Source of the DNA: Pseudomonas guariconensis
GTDB lineage: Bacteria; Pseudomonadota; Gammaproteobacteria; Pseudomonadales; Pseudomonadaceae
Assembly: GCF_015680235.1 (NCBI RefSeq)
Contig: NZ_JADLJL010000037.1
Coordinates: forward strand, 1-48,275
DNA: 48,275 bases
Reading direction: 5' to 3'
Shown here: positions 16,415-24,558 of the stretch, one piece after another
Layout: each line of letters starts with the position of its first letter
How positions within the stretch are numbered: position 1 is the first letter of the stretch
The notes under the pieces: generated by a model
The model's database searches: none
What the model was told of the DNA's origin: nothing
The model's input: the letters and a program-made list of their open reading frames with translations, nothing else
Position numbers and translations under genes: made by a program

Positions 16415-18571
16415 TCAGCCGCCCCCGGCAACACCGGTGATCACGCTGAAATCGCTGACCTCCACCTCACCCCCGCCATACCCCAGCAGGTGGAAGGAAA
16501 ACGCCTTGCGCGCCGAAGGGTTGTCGAAGCCGAACTCCAGCTCCAGTGGTCGGTCGGCTGTCACGATGATCTCTTCCGGCAAACCCAGCGGCACATCCTG
16601 TTCGTATTCCTTGGCCTTGAGCTGGATATAGGCGTCATGCTTGGGGTCCAGGGAACGAACGATCACCCGTACGCGCGTATGGGAGCCCTCGGGCATTTCC
16701 AGGTATTGCGCACCGATCAGGTTGTCGGCCCACTCGTCACGGATGCGCTTACGTAGCTGGATCGCTGCCGGCCCGCCAAATTGGTAGCGCAGGTTCAACG
16801 GCGTCTGCAGCAGTGACTGGTCCAGGGTATTGGCCAGGGCGGTGAGCTGCTGGCCGGTGGTATCGGTGGCACGATCCATATATTCGGCCTGGTCGGCGAT
16901 GAAGCCTTGGCTGGCGTACCGTCGGCAGCGTTGCTGGAAGTCGCACTCGGTCAAGGTTCCGTGGCCATCGTGGTAGCGCAGCATGCCGTTGGTGTAGGCA
17001 ATCATTTCACGGCCCGTGTCGTAATCACGGAACAGCGAGCGCCCGCTCAAGGCGGCCGGGATCGGCAGGGCAAAGTAATCGAGCAGCGACGTGGCCATGT
17101 CCACATGGCCGTAGGTTCCTTGCTTCAGACGCGGCAACTGGGCCTGCTCCGGCGCCAGGACCAGGCTGAACCCCCAAGAGGAGGCCAGGCGGACCCCGTC
17201 GATACCGTGGGACTCATCCGACGTGATGACCACCAGGGTGTCCTTGAGCACCCCCTGGCGCTCCAGGTTCACCAGGAAGGCATCGAGGGCATCGTCCAGG
17301 TAGGCCACCGCTGCCTGCTTGGTCGTGTCGTAGCGCTGCAGGTAGCGCTGCGGCGCGGAATACGGCTGATGGGTGCCGACGGTCAGCAGGGTCAGCATCC
17401 ACGGTTGCTTCTGCTTGCGTAACTGCTTCACGTACTTCTGCGCGCCTTCGAAAAAGGCCCGGTCGTCCTTGCCCCAGCGGAAAGGCAGGTAATTCTTGTT
17501 GCTGAACCATTCCTGGCCATGTACCGAGTCGAAGCCAATGTGCGGCATGATCCGATCCTTGGCCATGAAGCGCAGGCCCGCACCCTGCAGGTAATGGGTA
17601 CTGAACCCCGCATGGCGCAGTTGCGCCGGCAGACAGGCCTGGTTGCGCACATCTTGGGTCAACATCTCCATGCCTTTCGGTGTGCCGTTGGCCAGCTTGT
17701 CGTAATCGCCGCACAGCAGTGCGTACAGGCCACGGATGGTCTGGTGGGTGTGCAGCACGTAGTCGGGCGTGTTCATGCCGCGCTCGGCCCAGCGGCTGAG
17801 TTTGGGCATCAGGTCTTCGTCGAAGCGGCTGTGCAGTGCCTGGCGGTTGGCCCGTATATAGGCCCCAGGAATGCCTTCCAAGGCGATCACCAGCACGTTG
17901 TGCGCCTGTCCGGGTGCCTTGAGCAACTTATGGCCGTTGAGGTCCGACTGGGTCAGGCCCGCAGAGGGCAGGGGCTTGAACGTCGGTTTCTCGCCGAAGC
18001 GCGCCAGGGCGTGGCGCTCGAGGTCGCCCACTGCAGCCGAGAGCAGCTGGTGCGACAGGTTGTACTGGCGCCATTGGTCGGCATCGGAGGGAGCCAGGTG
18101 CTGGCTACCCCAATGCACGCCGAACAACAGCACGGGGATGGCCCAGGCCATGCGTGGCAGGATGACGCCAGGTGTGCCACGGCTGAACCAGACACTGCCC
18201 AGCCAAGCCAACACGCCAGCGCCGAGCGCCCAGGGCAGCCAGGGATGGGCGAGGCCGCCGCCGGTGGAGTTTTCCATGAACTGTGCATCGAACAGGTAGT
18301 TCAGGTCGGCGCTGGTGGGCAGGCGGCCCACGGCACTGACCAGCTCGGCGCTGGCGACGATCAGGCTGGCCCAGGCCAGCAGCACGGGCAATGCCAGCCA
18401 CCAGGCGCGGCGCTGCAGCAAGAGCACCAATAAGCTGCCGATGGCCAGGTCGGAGAGATAGCCAAGGGGCGTGGACCAGCCGAGCGCGGCCCGGATGCCC
18501 AGTGGGATCGCCAACACCAGCGTGGCCAGCGCCACGAGCCGGGTGCTGGGGCGACCGAGCAGTTTTTTCAC
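16415..18571 (-). CDS. LtaS/OpgB-like sulfatase-fold phosphotransferase, inner membrane
   Basis: Protein of 718 aa with four or five N-terminal membrane helices (about residues 12-30, 40-53, 57-78, 112-130, 140-153) and a large periplasmic alkaline-phosphatase/sulfatase-fold domain from about 222. The metal-site Glu232 (VIALEG), the nucleophile Thr278 (HTHQTIRGLYALL), THQPYS and SDESHG follow the LtaS/OpgB pattern. Family members move a phosphoglycerol or phosphoethanolamine group from a lipid to a glycan. In a Gram-negative cell periplasmic glucan or lipid A-type decoration is likelier than teichoic acid synthesis. Start is GTG at 18571 with AAGGAAG upstream. The substrate is unknown. Its stop converges with pgm across a REP. 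Confidence 0.85.
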   Translation of the reverse strand: MKKLLGRPSTRLVALATLVLAIPLGIRAALGWSTPLGYLSDLAIGSLLVLLLQRRAWWLALPVLLAWASLIVASAELVSAVGRLPTSADLNYLFDAQFMENSTGGGLAHPWLPWALGAGVLAWLGSVWFSRGTPGVILPRMAWAIPVLLFGVHWGSQHLAPSDADQWRQYNLSHQLLSAAVGDLERHALARFGEKPTFKPLPSAGLTQSDLNGHKLLKAPGQAHNVLVIALEGIPGAYIRANRQALHSRFDEDLMPKLSRWAERGMNTPDYVLHTHQTIRGLYALLCGDYDKLANGTPKGMEMLTQDVRNQACLPAQLRHAGFSTHYLQGAGLRFMAKDRIMPHIGFDSVHGQEWFSNKNYLPFRWGKDDRAFFEGAQKYVKQLRKQKQPWMLTLLTVGTHQPYSAPQRYLQRYDTTKQAAVAYLDDALDAFLVNLERQGVLKDTLVVITSDESHGIDGVRLASSWGFSLVLAPEQAQLPRLKQGTYGHVDMATSLLDYFALPIPAALSGRSLFRDYDTGREMIAYTNGMLRYHDGHGTLTECDFQQRCRRYASQGFIADQAEYMDRATDTTGQQLTALANTLDQSLLQTPLNLRYQFGGPAAIQLRKRIRDEWADNLIGAQYLEMPEGSHTRVRVIVRSLDPKHDAYIQLKAKEYEQDVPLGLPEEIIVTADRPLELEFGFDNPSARKAFSFHLLGYGGGEVEVSDFSVITGVAGGG

Positions 18572-18680
18572 AAAGACTTCCTTCTTGTCATGAAACAGTC
18601 ACTCAAGTGTGCTTCATGATAACAGGCGCTTGGCGGGGGGCGAGGTTTGCAGACGGGATGCAAGGGTGACACGAGCCCAC

Positions 18681-18781
18681 GAGGCCGCGGCGCAAGGCCG
18701 CTTCCACAGGCCGAATTGGGAATTGCAGGGGGCCTGTAGGAGCGGCCTTGCGCCGCGAAAGGGCTGCGAAGCAGCCCTCAG
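18681..18781. repeat. pair of REP-like palindromes downstream of fapF
   Basis: Two copies of the GGCCTTGCGCCGC-type REP in opposite directions (18681-18710 and 18733-18781), the second with a GGGCTGCGAAGCAGCCC stem. They fill the gap between fapF and the phosphotransferase gene and may stabilise the 3' end of the fap transcript. Confidence 0.7.
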
Positions 18782-18800
18782 GACGAGCAAGGGTGGTCGG

Positions 18801-20093
18801 TCAGAAGTAGTACGGGAATTTCAGGCTGAAGGTGAAGTCAGGCGCATCGTCGGTCAGGCCGATCGACAGGTTGGGCACAATGGTCAGGTTGTCGGTCGCA
18901 GCCAGCGTCATGCCGATATTGAAGTAGCCCGCATTGGCGTCGCTGCTCTTGACGTCGGCCCATTCGTCGCCGGTTTCGGCCGACTTGATCCGTGAACGAC
19001 GGGCGATCAGTTCGGACACCGAGAACGACATCGACATCTTCTCGTTCAAGGCAAAGGCCACGCCTGCACCGATCTGGAAGCTGTCGCCGATCTTCACCTT
19101 GCCCGGGATCTTCTGGTTGACCGTGGAGCTGACGTCGCTGAACTTCTCCTCGAACGTGTGGGTGTACGACAGGCTGCCGAACAGTACGGCCGGGTCGTAG
19201 GTCTTGACCAGCGAGATCCCCGGAGTGATCGACCACACACCGTTGCCGGTGGGCAGGTCTTCGGGGTAAGTGAGGTTGTCGTTGAGCGGGTCGCGGATCA
19301 GCTTGATGCCGAAGGGGTCCTTGCCGGTGGGGGCCTTGACCCTCACGCTGAACACTGCATCCGGGGTGTTCTCCGACTCGTCGAGGAACTTGTAGGCCAC
19401 GCCGAAGTTGACGTCGCCCAGCGCGGGGTCGCGGGTGACGGTTCGTTCGGAGACATCATTGGAGGCACCGCCGACGCCGCCGGACTGATAGGTCGATTCG
19501 CGGTAGACGATCGGGACGTTGACGTCAAACTGCCAGCGCTGGTCGTAGTTGTAGCGGGCGGTCAGGTCCAGGGTCCAGTTGTCGGCCTTGATCCGGTCGA
19601 GGTTGATGTTGCCCAGGAAGATCGAGTCCAGTGCCAGGAAACCGTTGAGGATCAACTGGCGGGTGTCGTAGCGAGCGTAGGTGATACCGGTCTCGAGGCT
19701 GAACTTGCCACCGCCGAAGAAGCCGCTGGCTTCGTCATACAGGTTGGACACGCTCTGGGCTGGTTCCGAGTCGTCCTTGAGCGATTCACCATAGGACGAC
19801 CCCGTTGCTCCCGCGGCCCCGCCAGAGGCGGCGATGGCCTGGTTGTTGCGTGGCTGCGAGGCGGGGGAGCGGGTCAGGCGCTTGGGTGGGGGGGCGACGG
19901 GTTGTTCTTCAACCTGGCGAACCCGCTGCTCCAGCACCATCAAGGCTTGCTGCTGGGCTTCGTAACGTTCCTTCAATGCGGCCAGTTCGGCCTTCAGGGC
20001 CTCGACCTGCGGATCGGCGGCAGCATAGAGCAGGGTGGAAGGCACCAGGGTGCCCAGACAGACAACTGCTTTCAACGACATGAATCGATGCAT
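18801..20093 (-). CDS. fapF: FapF, outer-membrane amyloid secretion channel
   Basis: Protein of 430 aa: signal peptide 1-25 (TLLYAAADP), periplasmic coiled coil about 27-63 (VEALKAELAALKERYEAQQQ), Pro/Gly/Ser-rich linker 64-110 and a C-terminal beta-barrel from about 125 ending in the aromatic outer-membrane signature FSLKFPYYF. This is the FapF layout: a trimeric channel gated by an N-terminal coil that exports FapC, FapB and FapE. Last gene of the fap operon, 47 bp after fapE. ATG 20093 has AGGGACGG upstream; Met5 is also possible. No defect is seen. Confidence 0.92.
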   Translation of the reverse strand: MHRFMSLKAVVCLGTLVPSTLLYAAADPQVEALKAELAALKERYEAQQQALMVLEQRVRQVEEQPVAPPPKRLTRSPASQPRNNQAIAASGGAAGATGSSYGESLKDDSEPAQSVSNLYDEASGFFGGGKFSLETGITYARYDTRQLILNGFLALDSIFLGNINLDRIKADNWTLDLTARYNYDQRWQFDVNVPIVYRESTYQSGGVGGASNDVSERTVTRDPALGDVNFGVAYKFLDESENTPDAVFSVRVKAPTGKDPFGIKLIRDPLNDNLTYPEDLPTGNGVWSITPGISLVKTYDPAVLFGSLSYTHTFEEKFSDVSSTVNQKIPGKVKIGDSFQIGAGVAFALNEKMSMSFSVSELIARRSRIKSAETGDEWADVKSSDANAGYFNIGMTLAATDNLTIVPNLSIGLTDDAPDFTFSLKFPYYF

Positions 20094-20140
20094 AAGTTAG
20101 CCGTCCCTACGAATACTACGATGGTGAGACGAAGCGTAGA

Positions 20141-20881
20141 TCAATAGCCGGTGATTCGAAGGCCTTTGAGTTGATCGAGATTGCAGTTCAATGCGCCGGC
20201 CGACGGCAGGTTGTCGCGCAGCACCACATTGAGCTGGGTCAGGTTGCTGACAGCGTTGTTGCCTCCGAGCAGCGTCGTGGTTTGCAGCAGGCCGCCATCG
20301 GACAGGCGCTGTAGGCTCGAGCCTTGGTTGTTGTTGGCCTGGATGGCCATCTGGATCCCCTTGCCGGTGTTCGACACACTCAGGGTGCCGGCATTGTTGC
20401 TGCTGGTCAGGGTCTTGCCCGACGCCAGCACTTGGCCTTGCGGCGTGGTGGCAGGCCCTTTGCCGCCTTCGCTGACGTTGATCGCGACATCGTTGTAGGC
20501 GCTGTTGTTGTCACCGGCCGCGCGGACCGACTGAGTCACGCCCTGGGTATTGCCCAGGCCGCCACCGCCGGTGACCACGCCATGGCCTTGGCCTGGAGCG
20601 ATGCCGCCGCCGTTCTTGCCGGTCATGGAGACGTAGAACTGCGGCTTGAAGCTGTTGTGCTGCACCTGCATCGTCGTGGTCGCGCCGATGCGGTCACCGG
20701 CGGCGTTCTGCCAGGTGCTGCTCATGACCACGCCGAAACTGATGATCCGCCCTGGCATCACATAACGCCCACGCAATTGCGCCAACTCTTGGTCTTTGAC
20801 CTCGATGGGCTTGAACGTCTGCGCCTGGGTCGGGAGGCTGGCAGCCAGGCATGCCGCTACCAGCCAGGTGATTGTCTTCAT
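20141..20881 (-). CDS. fapE: FapE, secreted amyloid accessory protein
   Basis: Secreted protein of 246 aa with a signal peptide (1-20, ..SLPTQAQ). It contains Gly/Asn/Gln-rich amyloid-like stretches (GVTQSVRAAGDNNSAYNDVAINV; SNTGKGIQMAIQANNNQG). FapE is exported through FapF and found in small amount in Fap fibrils. Its position between fapD and fapF and its length fit. GGGGAG lies before ATG 20881. Only one Cys in the mature part (ALNCNLDQL), so no CxxC pair. Confidence 0.9.
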   Translation of the reverse strand: MKTITWLVAACLAASLPTQAQTFKPIEVKDQELAQLRGRYVMPGRIISFGVVMSSTWQNAAGDRIGATTTMQVQHNSFKPQFYVSMTGKNGGGIAPGQGHGVVTGGGGLGNTQGVTQSVRAAGDNNSAYNDVAINVSEGGKGPATTPQGQVLASGKTLTSSNNAGTLSVSNTGKGIQMAIQANNNQGSSLQRLSDGGLLQTTTLLGGNNAVSNLTQLNVVLRDNLPSAGALNCNLDQLKGLRITGY

Positions 20882-20917
20882 CGCTGCTCCCCGGAGCTCC
20901 GTGCCCCTTTGTAATCA

Positions 20918-21598
20918 CTAGAAGAAGTCGCTCTGGATGAACCCGAATTCCATCAGTTGGGCATCGTCCACCGGGTAGAACCCATTGATGCGGTTCTTGG
21001 CGGTCACCGGGGCCGGTGGGTCGAGCAAGGCGTTGGCCTTGTCGTAGCCGGGGCCGATGACGGCGAAGATGATGCCGTTCCAACCTTTGACGAAATCGTC
21101 GAACTTGTAGCGTTTGTGGCCCAGCACCGGGTCGCCGATGTACACCCAGCCCCGGTTGATGCGCTGGAGCACGACGAAATGCTTGTAGCCACGGATGTCC
21201 ATCAGCACCACCACCGGGATGCTCACCCGATGCAGGCTGTCGGCTTCGACCCGGTAGCCGCGGGCACGCATGCCGATGCTTTCCACGTAGCGCTTCATGT
21301 CGAGCATGGAAAAGCCCTGGACCTTGACCGTGTCCGGGTCGGCCTGGGCGAGCATGCCTTCGATGACCTGGCTTTCATCCACATCGAGCCAATAGGCCTG
21401 CTTGAGGATGGTGGCCAGTGCGGCGGCGCCGCAGCTGAAATCGGTCTTCTGCTGCACCAGGTCGGCGAAGCGACGCTCGCGGATGCTCTGTACTGGCTTG
21501 TACACCAAGGTGCCGCCCGGCATCGCCGCGATCGGCATCTGCGTGGCCTCGACCAGGCCGGCCAGGAACATGAGTGCGGCAAGCAGGACTGCGCGCAT
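20918..21598 (-). CDS. fapD: FapD, C39-family periplasmic peptidase
   Basis: Protein of 226 aa with a signal peptide (1-18) and a C39 cysteine-peptidase domain. The catalytic triad can be read as Cys56 (DFSCGAAALATIL), His140 (GYKHFVVL) and Asp156 (YIGDPVLG). Unlike the C39 domains of bacteriocin exporters it is free-standing and exported. In the Fap system it is needed for fibril formation, probably by processing a secreted component. ATG 21598 is chosen because GGGGGAGAAGG lies just before it and a signal peptide begins there; the open frame continues upstream into fapC on other codons. 36 bp before fapE. Confidence 0.92.
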   Translation of the reverse strand: MRAVLLAALMFLAGLVEATQMPIAAMPGGTLVYKPVQSIRERRFADLVQQKTDFSCGAAALATILKQAYWLDVDESQVIEGMLAQADPDTVKVQGFSMLDMKRYVESIGMRARGYRVEADSLHRVSIPVVVLMDIRGYKHFVVLQRINRGWVYIGDPVLGHKRYKFDDFVKGWNGIIFAVIGPGYDKANALLDPPAPVTAKNRINGFYPVDDAQLMEFGFIQSDFF

Positions 21599-21656
21599 GG
21601 CCTTCTCCCCCGACGCGAAACAGGAAAGGGGCCCCGAAGGGCCCCGATTGGCTGTG

Positions 21657-22628
21657 TTACAGGCCGGTGCAGGCTCTGCAACCTGCGGCGATGGACAGCG
21701 AGTTGCTCTGCTGGTTGCCCGAACCTGCCGAGACGTTGGCGCCCACGTTGCCCGACACGCCATTGAGCGAGTTGCTCATGGTGGCGGTGTTGGTCACAGG
21801 GTTTTTCCAGCCGTTGGGGGTCAGTACCTGATAGGTAGCGACACCGGCCAGGCCGAAGCTGCCTTCTTCGTGGAACTTCAGAGGGTCCTTGTCGGTTTTG
21901 CCCTTGTCATGGCCATAGCCGTGGCCGGAGCCTTTTTCGTCTTCCACATAACCCCAGCCATCGCCTTTGTACTGGCCGTAGGCCTTGAAGCTGGCGTGCA
22001 GGGTTTCCTTGTCCATCTTGCGGTCGGCGTTGTTTTCGACGTTCAGGCCGGTAGTGGCTTGAGTCGCGGTGGAAGCGGCCATGGCTACGCGGCCTCCCGA
22101 TACGGCGATCGCCAGGTTGTTTTTCTGCTGGTTGAAGTCGCCGGCGGTGACGTTGACACCGATGTTGCCAGAGCTGCCGTTGGCCGAGTCGACCAAGTTG
22201 GCGGTGTTGCTGGTGGAGAAGTTCTTGACTGCGTTGCCCGCGTTGACCTGAGTGGCGGTCGAAATGGCCATGGCGCTGCCGAAGATGAAGCGTTCGTCGG
22301 CGGTGGCGATGGCGGCCACGTTGTCCTGTTGGTTGCCGTCGCCGGCAGCCACGTTGGCGCCCAAGTTGCCGTTGGAGCGGTTGGCCGAATCTTCCATCGC
22401 CGCGTCGTTTTCGGTCGCTTCGTTACGCACGGTGTTGCCGGCGTTGACCTGGGTATCGGTCACCGTGGCGGCCGCACCCGCGCTGACCAGCAATTGCAGC
22501 AGGACGTTGTCGTGGTTGTTGTGGTGGCCGTGATGGCCGTTGTTGTGCCGGTTATCAGCTTGTGCAGCAACTGCCATGACCGCTGCGAGGGCGAAGACCA
22601 GAGGCTTGAGTGCCATTTTAGGTTTCAT
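21657..22628 (-). CDS. fapC: FapC, major functional amyloid subunit
   Basis: Protein of 323 aa: signal peptide 1-24 (VMAVAAQA), a His/Asn-rich segment (26-40), then three amyloid repeats at about 80-108, 147-175 and 286-314, each with the pattern NG..GN.G.NV.AG..NQQ.N..AIA. The first linker is about 38 aa, the second about 110 aa and charged (KAYGQYKGDGWGYVEDEKGSG). The C-terminus has the CxxC motif CRAC (Cys317, Cys320). This is the major fibre subunit giving hydrophobic, stiff biofilms. ATG 22628 has GGAG upstream. The large gap before fapD is only 58 bp, so it is in one operon. Confidence 0.95.
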   Translation of the reverse strand: MKPKMALKPLVFALAAVMAVAAQADNRHNNGHHGHHNNHDNVLLQLLVSAGAAATVTDTQVNAGNTVRNEATENDAAMEDSANRSNGNLGANVAAGDGNQQDNVAAIATADERFIFGSAMAISTATQVNAGNAVKNFSTSNTANLVDSANGSSGNIGVNVTAGDFNQQKNNLAIAVSGGRVAMAASTATQATTGLNVENNADRKMDKETLHASFKAYGQYKGDGWGYVEDEKGSGHGYGHDKGKTDKDPLKFHEEGSFGLAGVATYQVLTPNGWKNPVTNTATMSNSLNGVSGNVGANVSAGSGNQQSNSLSIAAGCRACTGL

Positions 22629-22682
22629 GGTGTTTCTCCACTTTTTCTCGTTGTTAAGTGTTGTGTTGAAGCCACTTGTGGG

Positions 22683-23261
22683 TCAGTCAGCGACCCGTAC
22701 GCTCAGGGTGTTGCCCATTCGGTTGCCCACCCCGGCGCTCTGATTCAACTGGATCACGCCTCGGCTGCCGGTGAAGGCCTGGTCACTGGTCGTGACCTGG
22801 CGACTGCCGGGAGCGCGGTCCGTTGCCTCGGAGCCATTGGCCAGCGAGACGTTCTGCTGGCTGAGAATGCTGTCGTCGATGCTTTGCGGGACGGCACTGA
22901 TGCCGATCCGTACTGCGTTTGCCTGCTGCGTGGCGGCGCCGGCGGACTGGTTGATGCCGAGCAGGCCGTTGCCGTTGCTGAAAGCGTTGCCGTGGATGCT
23001 GGCGCGGCTGTCCCGGGCCGGGTCGGCAAGAAAGTCGTTGCGCTGGTGTACCTCGGTGGTGGCCTTGGCGTTGGTGCCGATGGCCATGGCCCGGACGTTT
23101 GCCTGTTGTTGGGCGTCGCCTGCGGCCTGGTTGATGCCGAGGTTGCCCTGGTAGGTACGGCCGCTGGCGTCGAGGGTGGCGTTGTCCACCACTGGCGAGC
23201 CGGCCAAGGCTTGGCTGCCGTACAGTGCCAGGCACAGCAGGGAGAGCTTGAGTGCGCGCAT
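22683..23261 (-). CDS. fapB: FapB, minor amyloid subunit / nucleator
   Basis: Protein of 192 aa: signal peptide 1-20 (YGSQALAG) and three imperfect repeats at about 31-61 (GNLGINQAAGDAQQQANV), 91-121 (GLLGINQSAGAATQQANAV) and 162-190 (GVIQLNQSAGVGNRMGNTL). FapB resembles FapC and is thought to start fibre growth. ATG 23261 lies one base after the fapA stop, so it is coupled; upstream codons in the same frame do not read as protein of this family. The mature part has no Cys, so the C-terminal CxxC of FapC is not shared. Confidence 0.92.
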   Translation of the reverse strand: MRALKLSLLCLALYGSQALAGSPVVDNATLDASGRTYQGNLGINQAAGDAQQQANVRAMAIGTNAKATTEVHQRNDFLADPARDSRASIHGNAFSNGNGLLGINQSAGAATQQANAVRIGISAVPQSIDDSILSQQNVSLANGSEATDRAPGSRQVTTSDQAFTGSRGVIQLNQSAGVGNRMGNTLSVRVAD

Positions 23262-23262
23262 G

Positions 23263-23712
23263 TCATTGGCCCCGGGTGAGGATCTGCAGCGGCGCCAGGC
23301 CGCGCTGGACGTTCTGGTTGACCGTGTTGGAGATGTTGTTGCCACCTCCGGCACCTGCACCCGAGCCGCCCGCCATACCGGGCAGCCGGGACTGCACGGT
23401 ATCCAGGCCGCGCAAGCTGCCTGAGTGATCGGTGGTGAGCATGCGATTGACCGTGGAGCCGCTGGCGATGCGTGCGAAGTCGCCATCGGTCAGTTCGTTG
23501 GTCTGGGCTTTTATCCGGGCCGACTCGTTGGTATTGACGGTGGTCGGGTAGGGGTCGGGCGTACCGGTTCTGCGGGCGGCTTGGCGGGCCTGGACATCGC
23601 GGGTCAGGACGATGATCCCGTTGCCCTCGGCGCTGGCGGGAAGGGGAAGGGCTGCGGCGGTTAGACAACCCAGGACGAGCAGTGCATACAGTGCCTTGTT
23701 GTTGTTCCCCAC
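23263..23712 (-). CDS. fapA: FapA, Fap system chaperone-like periplasmic protein
   Basis: Exported protein of 149 aa with a signal peptide (1-28, LPLPASAEG), a middle helical region and a Gly-rich tail (GGSGAGAGGGNNISNTVNQNV). FapA is the first gene of fap operons and affects the FapB/FapC make-up of fibres. The GTG start at 23712 has GGGAG eight bases upstream. A sigma-54-like promoter and two palindromes lie before it. Confidence 0.88.
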   Translation of the reverse strand: MGNNNKALYALLVLGCLTAAALPLPASAEGNGIIVLTRDVQARQAARRTGTPDPYPTTVNTNESARIKAQTNELTDGDFARIASGSTVNRMLTTDHSGSLRGLDTVQSRLPGMAGGSGAGAGGGNNISNTVNQNVQRGLAPLQILTRGQ

Positions 23713-23763
23713 GGCGATGCTCCCTTCTCTGTGTGCTGGCCCTTCAGCGTTGACAGAGGTAGA

Positions 23764-23777
23764 GCGAAAGTCGTGCC
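23764..23777 (-). promoter_or_regulatory. candidate sigma-54 promoter of fap
   Basis: On the minus strand CGGCACG-N4-TCGCT, with GG and GC ten bases apart as RpoN needs; consensus TGGCACG-N4-TTGCW, so 10 of 12 fixed positions match. It predicts a transcript start near 23752, about 40 bases before fapA. Confidence 0.6.
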
Positions 23778-23839
23778 GCTTTTGATTTTCGTCGTGGAAT
23801 CAACAGGTTGGATGGTTAATGAGAGCGTTTGGCGTTTTT

Positions 23840-23859
23840 CTGTTTCAAGGTTGATACAG
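23840..23859. promoter_or_regulatory. palindrome 1 upstream of fap (CTGTTTCA-N4-TGATACAG)
   Basis: Eight-base arms with one mismatch; the symmetry continues outward as TTTT/AAAA to 23836-23863. It is centred about 97 bp upstream of the predicted sigma-54 transcript start, the usual place for an enhancer-binding protein. Confidence 0.55.
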
Positions 23860-23920
23860 AAAAGCCATCCATCGCTGCGCAAGCCCTGAAAACCCATGCG
23901 TCGCGGGATAACGGCAGCGG

Positions 23921-23940
23921 CTGTATCACCGCTGAAACAG
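23921..23940. promoter_or_regulatory. palindrome 2 upstream of fap (CTGTATCA-N4-TGAAACAG)
   Basis: Same arms and same 4-base spacer as the palindrome at 23840-23859, with the T/A difference swapped between arms. The centres are 81 bp apart, close to eight helical turns, so both face the same side of DNA. Confidence 0.55.
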
Positions 23941-23958
23941 TTTCCCCAGGTCTGTGGC

Positions 23959-23980
23959 AAAGCCCCCAACAATGGGGGGC
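23959..23980 (-). terminator. possible terminator after the nadR-type gene
   Basis: Minus strand GCCCCC-N7-GGGGGC followed by TTT. Short stem and short T run; it lies between the kinase gene and the fap control region. Confidence 0.4.
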
Positions 23981-24006
23981 AGAGCCGCCTGTGCAGTTAC
24001 AAAAAA

Positions 24007-24558
24007 TTAACACTCGGTGGCGCAAGCTGGCACTTGGCCGTCAAGCAAGCGTGCCACCGCTGCCAAGGCCTGGGCCTGGCGGGTGGGCCAGTCGCCTTCG
24101 AGTACTTGAAATGGCTTTCGGTGAGCGCGCAACCAGTTAAGGCTGTCGTCGAAGAATCTTTGCCGCTCTTCCAGGCGGGGTTGGCAGCGTTGGCCGTCAC
24201 CGACCCAGCCGACACCTTGTGGGCTGAGCAATAGGTGCAGGTCATAGTGGCGTTCGAGCAAGGCCTGCTCGAGCCAGGTGGGGCAATCTGCGAACAGTAC
24301 CCGGCTCCAGAGGATGTTGCTGAGCAGGTGGGTGTCGAGTATCAACAGCTCCGGAGCCTGCAGCCGGCTCTGGTCCTCCCAGGCAAGCTGGCCGCGTGCG
24401 ATAGCGGGGATATCGGCGTAGCAGGTGTCGCGCTGTTCCTGCTCGATGAAATAACGGACGTACTCACCGACGACCACGCCACCGAAATGCGCCTGGATTT
24501 CGCCGCTGAGCCAACTTTTGCCGCTGGACTCCGGCCCACACAGCACCAAGACCTTCAT
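24007..24558 (-). CDS. NadR-type nicotinamide riboside kinase (kinase domain only)
   Basis: P-loop kinase of 183 aa. Walker A GPESSGKS (8-15), the GEYVR motif (31-35) and LILDTHLLSN (Walker-B-like) are as in the C-terminal NadR/Ttd14 domain, which phosphorylates nicotinamide riboside to NMN. The DNA-binding and adenylyltransferase domains of enteric NadR are absent. It overlaps pnuC by ATGA, so transporter and kinase form one salvage unit: the riboside is taken in and trapped as NMN. The tail DGQVPACATEC is rich in Cys, with no known meaning. Confidence 0.85.
   Translation of the reverse strand: MKVLVLCGPESSGKSWLSGEIQAHFGGVVVGEYVRYFIEQEQRDTCYADIPAIARGQLAWEDQSRLQAPELLILDTHLLSNILWSRVLFADCPTWLEQALLERHYDLHLLLSPQGVGWVGDGQRCQPRLEERQRFFDDSLNWLRAHRKPFQVLEGDWPTRQAQALAAVARLLDGQVPACATEC

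Noticed and set aside
21402..23279. A 625-codon plus-strand frame across fapD, fapC and fapB
   Set aside because: Val/Gly-rich antisense of amyloid repeats; it crosses several real genes.
23836..23863. Palindrome upstream of fapA as a transcription terminator
   Set aside because: The stem is A+T-rich, and a second copy with the same spacer lies 81 bp away, which fits operators better.
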